A DNA stretch of 16,555 nucleotides from an uncultured Caryophanales bacterium (GTDB lineage Bacteria; Bacillota_I; Bacilli_A; RF39; UBA660): contig CAMVMQ010000013.1 of NCBI GenBank assembly GCA_947168625.1, positions 1 through 16,555 of the forward strand, written 5' to 3'. The first letter of the stretch is position 1. Every line of letters starts with the position of its first letter. Shown here one piece after another: positions 15,311-16,555 of this stretch. The notes under the pieces were generated by a model, which was given only the letters and a program-made list of their open reading frames with translations, was not told the origin of the DNA and did no database searches. A program made the position numbers and the translations under genes.

Positions 15311-16372
15311 ATGGAACAAGAAAAAATCGGCAAGTTTATACAAGAACTTCGAAGACAAAATAAGATGACACAACAGGAACTGGCTGATAAATTGAATGTA
15401 ACTGATAGAGCAATTTCTCATTGGGAAAATGGTAGGAGGTTACCTGATATATCACTTTTTAAACCTATATGTGAAATATTTAATATCTCTGTTAATGAAT
15501 TGATAAGTGGAGAACGAATTGATAATAGTACTATATTAAGAAAAACTGAAGAAAATATTATTAATACATTAAATATTAATAAAAAAAATAAAAAAAAATC
15601 AATACTAATAATAGGTTGTTTAGTGATAACTATATTAGTTATATTATATTTCGCATTTAGTTATTATAGAAATTTATATCCTAAATTTGATATTTATAAT
15701 ATATCTGTATCTGATAGTCAAATTGGAAACAAAAAATCATTAAAAAAACAATTTGAATATAAAAGTAATTATAATATTTGGTATTATGGTGTTGATGAAG
15801 TATTATTATGTGATTCTAAAAATAATTGTTATAAAATGAAATCGGCAATTCTTCATAATCAAATTTCAATTGATAAATTGAAACAATTTTTAGATTTTCA
15901 AACTGAGTTTAATAATTTAAAAAAGTTTAAGTTTTATGATGAAAAGTCAAAACTATATTCTAATGATAATTATTCAGTGTTATTTTGTGATACTATAGAA
16001 GGGAATAAGGAAGTGTATATTGGAAATAATGATATGCTAAAAAAATTAGGTGATGGATTTTGCGGAAAAAAAACAAATATCTCCAAAGAATTTATTAGAA
16101 CATATCGTATAGTGAGTGTTATTCCAGATAATTCAGAAGAATATATAAATGTTGTCATAACGCAATTTCAATCAGACGATTTAATATCAGTAAAAATACC
16201 TAGTAAATATAAAATTGAGGAAGGAAAAAATTATGAATTTAAATTTATTAATTATTATCGGTTTGAGGATACTATAAAAAATATATTTGAATATTCTACT
16301 ATTGTAGAAATTAAAGAAACTTCTAGGGTTGGGATGGAACAAATAAATGAGTCAATATATTTGAATAATTAA
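15311..16372 (+). CDS. Membrane-anchored XRE-type helix-turn-helix regulator
   Basis: A 353-residue protein in three parts. Residues 6-63 are a Cro/C1-type helix-turn-helix domain (IGKFIQELRRQNKMTQQELADKLNVTDRAISHWENGRRLPD). A basic linker (KKNKKK) leads into one membrane helix (about 97-118). Residues ~119-353 form an extracytoplasmic domain rich in Asn, Lys, Tyr and Ile with four cysteines (two in CDSKNNC, one in FCDT, one in GFCGK). The layout suggests that an external signal, possibly through disulfides, controls DNA binding at the membrane. The sensor domain is not one I recognise. AAAGGAG lies 10 nt before the ATG, and a strong hairpin follows the stop. Its targets are unknown; candidates are its own gene and the small membrane-protein genes just upstream. 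Confidence 0.85.
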   Translation: MEQEKIGKFIQELRRQNKMTQQELADKLNVTDRAISHWENGRRLPDISLFKPICEIFNISVNELISGERIDNSTILRKTEENIINTLNINKKNKKKSILIIGCLVITILVILYFAFSYYRNLYPKFDIYNISVSDSQIGNKKSLKKQFEYKSNYNIWYYGVDEVLLCDSKNNCYKMKSAILHNQISIDKLKQFLDFQTEFNNLKKFKFYDEKSKLYSNDNYSVLFCDTIEGNKEVYIGNNDMLKKLGDGFCGKKTNISKEFIRTYRIVSVIPDNSEEYINVVITQFQSDDLISVKIPSKYKIEEGKNYEFKFINYYRFEDTIKNIFEYSTIVEIKETSRVGMEQINESIYLNN

Positions 16373-16408
16373 AAAGAAGCATTTTCTTATTTAGAAATGT
16401 TTCTTTTT
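16371..16408 (+). terminator. Hairpin terminator of the XRE regulator gene
   Basis: A 14-bp stem (16371-16384 with 16395-16408, one G-U pair) and a 10-nt loop; the 3' arm ends in five Ts. It starts within the stop codon of the regulator gene. The A-rich 5' arm would also give a T-rich tail on the minus strand. Confidence 0.85.
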
Positions 16409-16430
16409 GAATGATTATGTGAATTCAAAC

Positions 16431-16452
16431 AAAAAAAGAGTCATTAGACTCT
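16431..16452 (-). terminator. Minus-strand intrinsic terminator of the candidate small RNA
   Basis: On the minus strand AGAGTC (16452-16447), a TAAT loop and GACTCT (16442-16437) form a perfect 6-bp stem followed by an uninterrupted run of Ts (16437-16431). It points away from any plus-strand gene, so it must end a minus-strand transcript. Confidence 0.75.
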
Positions 16453-16509
16453 GAAATATTAATCTGGAGCGATTAAGCAACAGCTTACGAACTATAACGT
16501 TCTCTTTCT
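16431..16509 (-). ncRNA. Candidate ~79-nt small RNA with its own promoter and terminator
   Basis: On the minus strand a strong promoter (16516-16544) predicts transcription from about 16509. The transcript then meets an intrinsic terminator at 16452-16431. In between there is no reading frame of note but clear RNA structure: GAAC-GTTATA-GTTC (16502-16489), TAAGC-TGTT-GCTTA (16487-16474), and an alternative TTAATC-GCTCCA-GATTAA (16476-16459) that shares three bases with the second stem, so the two exclude each other. The alternative loop displays CUCC, complementary to ribosome-binding sites, a feature of several Firmicutes regulatory RNAs. I do not recognise a named RNA family. No gene lies directly downstream on the same strand, which argues against a riboswitch leader. 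Confidence 0.5.
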
Positions 16510-16515
16510 AAAAAT

Positions 16516-16544
16516 ATTATATATGAATTCTTATTAAATTTCAA
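16516..16544 (-). promoter_or_regulatory. Promoter of the candidate small RNA
   Basis: On the minus strand, -35 TTGAAA (16544-16539), exactly 17 bp of spacer and a perfect -10 TATAAT (16521-16516). This is among the closest consensus matches in the window and drives transcription toward 16431. Confidence 0.7.
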
Positions 16545-16555
16545 TGGGAGTATGG

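Noticed and set aside
15194..15421. Minus-strand 75-codon frame upstream of the XRE gene
   Set aside because: Overlaps the HTH coding region, its promoter and the preceding terminator; no SD of its own.
46..16372. UGA read as tryptophan (Mollicutes code)
   Set aside because: All tryptophans at conserved positions use TGG, RF2 is encoded, and no conserved frame contains an internal TGA apart from the prfB shift codon.
16465..16509. tRNA 3' end on the minus strand, suggested by GCTCCA
   Set aside because: There is no matching acceptor strand, no T-loop GTTCRA and no anticodon arm upstream; the CCA lies within a hairpin loop.
1..16555. CRISPR array, transposon or prophage
   Set aside because: No spaced direct repeats, transposase, integrase or phage structural genes were seen on either strand.

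Overview
The window is a stretch of a low-GC, Gram-positive-type bacterial chromosome, most likely a gut-associated member of the Firmicutes/Bacilli (Clostridia or the RF39-like neighbours of the Mollicutes). Supporting this are very AT-rich DNA, AGA-dominated arginine codons, strong Shine-Dalgarno (SD) sites (AAAGGAG, GGAGG), Bacillus-type gene order prfB / YitT-family / ftsE / ftsX, and several extended -10 promoters. The standard genetic code applies: Trp is TGG, and RF2 (prfB) is present with its autoregulatory UGA frameshift. However, none of the 14 intact genes ends in TGA (8 TAG, 6 TAA). I see no phage, IS element, CRISPR array, tRNA or rRNA.

Layout. (1) 46-1830: oligoendopeptidase F, closed by a perfect two-way hairpin. 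(2) 1873-2286, minus strand: a small membrane-anchored protein of unknown function with a strong promoter, divergent from prfB. (3) 2405-6956, plus strand: prfB (RF2, +1 programmed frameshift), two tandem YitT-family membrane proteins, then ftsE-ftsX from an additional promoter. This is a translation-termination and cell-division cluster resembling the B. subtilis prfB-yvjA-cccB-ftsEX locus. (4) 6965-7510, minus strand: a DUF6512-like membrane protein convergent with ftsX, sharing a terminator that overlaps both coding ends. (5) 7687-14219, plus strand: a tight four-gene operon (gaps of 3 nt or a 1-nt overlap). It encodes a membrane-anchored, apparently catalytically dead arylsulfotransferase-like protein, a Y-family DNA polymerase, a 668-aa protein I cannot assign, and the RNA-binding protein Tex. 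(6) 14296-16555: a small four-helix membrane protein, a 570-nt stretch holding two terminators, a bulged hairpin and a stop-interrupted small membrane-protein gene, then a membrane-anchored XRE-type regulator, and at the window edge a candidate approximately 79-nt small RNA on the minus strand with its own promoter and terminator.

The most interesting items are the unassigned 668-aa protein translationally coupled to the lesion-bypass polymerase, the candidate small RNA at 16431-16509 with a CUCC-bearing loop, the His-depleted arylsulfotransferase relative, the complete avoidance of UGA as a terminal stop, and the small transcription unit 14932-15227 whose reading frame is broken by one TAA. 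All family assignments come from reading motifs by eye; no database search was possible.
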